From NCBI RefSeq assembly GCF_027409185.1, contig NC_084464.1, forward strand, positions 43,871,095-43,935,094: DNA of 64,000 nucleotides, given 5' to 3'. This stretch comes from Cynocephalus volans (taxonomy: Eukaryota; Chordata; Mammalia; Dermoptera; Cynocephalidae). The position numbers and the translations under genes were made by a program. Of this stretch, positions 62,101-64,000 are shown in pieces (positions within the stretch are counted from its first letter, which is position 1; the number at the start of each line of letters is the position of its first letter). The notes under the pieces are model-generated. The model had not been told where the DNA came from. It ran no database searches and saw nothing but the letters and a program-made list of their open reading frames with translations.

Positions 62101-62109
62101 AAAAAGAGG

Positions 62110-63580
62110 GCGCTAGAGTGTCTTGAATACATTGGCAATTAAGCACTTCTGCGTGGAAGCAACAACATGCTTGACTTCTGCTCCCATTTCATTAGTCAAA
62201 GCAAGTTACGTGGCTATGCCTAACTTCAAGAGGGCTTAGAAATTTGATCCTGTCATGTGCCTGGAAGGCAGAAAATAGGAAAATAGTTGAACAGCTTCAA
62301 TGACCCACAACTTGGTGAAGTGCTCTCTGGCTTGCATGTCCATCTCCCACTGGACACTGGGGGAGCCCAAACGTGTCACAGGGTCCCTGCCCTTGAGCAG
62401 TTTGTGCTCCAGGAATGAAGAGAGACCAGTAAACTGGTGGATTATAGTACTCTGTGTCAGGGTCACAGTCCAGGTTTGGCTGGGATGTTAATGTTGGGGT
62501 GGGGAGAACCCATGGAAGAACGGCAATGGATTACGGGAGAGGAAGATGGGAAAGGGACTGTCTTAATTTGGGTGCTCCTGAAAGCAGAGCCTTAGACAAG
62601 CACTTGGGCATAGGTAGTTAATTTAAGTGAGTCTAGAAAGCAGCAGTGGGGCTGTATGGAGTGTGAAATCATGAAGGAGGAAAAGCCAAATTAAAAAGGT
62701 GATAGTGATGCTACTGTTGTGTGCGATGGGGATTCAATTCCACCAGAACCTCCTGAGGAGAGAACAGAATTTCTCCAGAAATTGTTCATCTGAAGGACAG
62801 AAGGCAGGATCCCCTATCCACCAATTTCCATTCTATGAATGATTGCAGGTTGACTCTGGGGCATTAGCTCCCCTCCCTTTCCCACCTGTGTTTGCCTGCT
62901 GGGCAGCAACCTGGTGCACTGAAGAGGACTCAGGTTGGGATGATTTAGCACAAGGAGAGTCTGAGCTCCCAAAGAACCATGCACCTCAGCCACAGCTGAA
63001 ATCAGAGATGGGTGGAGGAGATCCGACGCAGGGCATCAGAGATGGCTGCCACGTGGGCCTAACGTTTATTGAATTACTGCTTTCCGCCGGTTGTGTTGGT
63101 AGAATTTGTGTGCCTTTCCTCATTTAGTACAGTAACTGAACGAGGTAGGTTTTGTGGTAGTTTATAGAAAGATAGCAGCATGTTATCTGTGGAAGGATGA
63201 GAGGTGGTCCTCATGGGGTAGCTTTACCTTTGTGAGGTCATTTTTCAAAAGATCTGGTTCTTGGCTTCCTGAACTCAGAAATGGGATTTTAAAAATGCAG
63301 ATATGACTGGGCTGCAAGGAACTGACTCATTCTACTAACACAAAAGACTAATGTATAAATGGCTCATTTGTTAATGTCAGAGGTAGAGGTAACTTGCTGG
63401 ATAGTTCAGTACTACGTTCCCTGAGCTTTATCATTCATTCCTTTGATATATTAAATTTGGTTTTCTTTTCTTTTTTTTAAACTTTTTATTTTTCCTTGGA
63501 TATTTTTGACAGTGACTGTTGTGTGCCAGGCTCTTGGGTTCTCATCTTTTTTGTTTGTTTGTTTGTTTAATCTGAGTCAC
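62110..63580. other. Gene-free stretch
   Basis: Possible old repeat at 62.56-62.81 kb (GAAAGCAGAGCCTTAGACAAG), otherwise nothing recognised. No C2 exon seen. Confidence 0.4.
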
Positions 63581-63589
63581 TTAATAGTC

Positions 63590-64000
63590 AAATGGGGTTA
63601 AAATATTTTATTTTTGAAAGTTTTTATTATGGAAACTTTCAAACATACACAAAAGTGGGGCGGATAGTATTCAGAACCCCCGTGTGCAGATCCCCCAGCT
63701 TCAACAGTTTTTCACAGATTGCCAGCCTTGTTCATCTGACCCCTACACTTCCCCTAGAGTTTTGTTTTTGTTTTTTGGCAGCTGGCTAGTGCAGGGATCT
63801 GAACCCTTGACCTTGGTATTATCAGCACCACGCCCTACCAATTGAGCTAACCAGTCAGCCCCCCTAGAGTATTTTAAAGCAAATCCCAGACATCGTTTTC
63901 AGTTCATCTGTAAATATCAATGTTTGTGTACCTAACATCAAAAGAATTTTAAAATAATATCACCACAATAGCATGGTCACACTTAACAAAATTAACGACA
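63590..64000 (-). repeat. L1-like remnant reaching the window end
   Basis: ATGGAAACTTTCAAACATACAC, CCCCCAGCTTCAACAGTTTTT and AAAGCAAATCCCAGACATCG, a common old-L1 antisense pattern; split by a CYN monomer. Confidence 0.55.
63763..63862 (-). mobile_element. CYN monomer
   Basis: Reversed monomer with a CCCCTAGAGT duplication, inside an L1-like remnant. Confidence 0.9.

Noticed and set aside
48000-64000. Complement C2 gene
   Set aside because: Expected next by synteny, but no C2 exon, signal peptide or complement-repeat motif was recognised.

Overview
The window is mammalian nuclear DNA from the MHC class III region. Four protein genes lie head to tail on the minus strand in the order known from other placental mammals: NEU1 (14.5-18.0 kb), SLC44A4 (18.5-30.2 kb), EHMT2/G9a (31.0-44.2 kb) and ZBTB12 (46.6-48.0 kb). 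I reconstructed every coding exon by hand. NEU1 has 6 exons (414 aa), SLC44A4 21 (707 aa), EHMT2 28 (1208 aa) and ZBTB12 one (459 aa). All frames stay open, and every splice site is canonical except one intron end in SLC44A4.

The organism is most likely a colugo (Dermoptera, for example Galeopterus or Cynocephalus). The dominant repeat, about 50 copies, is a monomeric or dimeric SINE derived from tRNA-Ile that matches the dermopteran CYN family. No Alu, B1 or bat-type SINE is visible. This assignment rests on recall of the family, not on a search.

Layout: 0-14.2 kb is gene-free and repeat-rich (CYN SINEs, MIR, MER5-like, a MaLR-type LTR). From 14.2 to 48 kb the genes are tightly packed: NEU1 starts a few hundred bp from the SLC44A4 poly(A) site, and SLC44A4 starts about 450 bp from the EHMT2 poly(A) site. 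EHMT2 holds only one recognisable CYN copy. CpG-rich promoters mark NEU1, EHMT2 and ZBTB12. From 49 to 64 kb the sequence is gene-free again, with nested L1, LTR, Tigger-like and CYN insertions and a CA microsatellite carrying seven CACGTG motifs. In human this interval lies between ZBTB12 and complement C2; no C2 exon was recognised.

The genes do not form one pathway. NEU1 is a lysosomal sialidase, SLC44A4 a plasma-membrane choline/thiamine-pyrophosphate transporter, EHMT2 a nuclear H3K9 methyltransferase and ZBTB12 a BTB zinc-finger regulator. They are neighbours by conserved synteny.

The most interesting observation is SLC44A4 intron 12. It has a perfect U12-type 5' splice site and a well-placed U12 branch-point motif, but its 3' end reads GG instead of AG, and only that GG keeps the reading frame.
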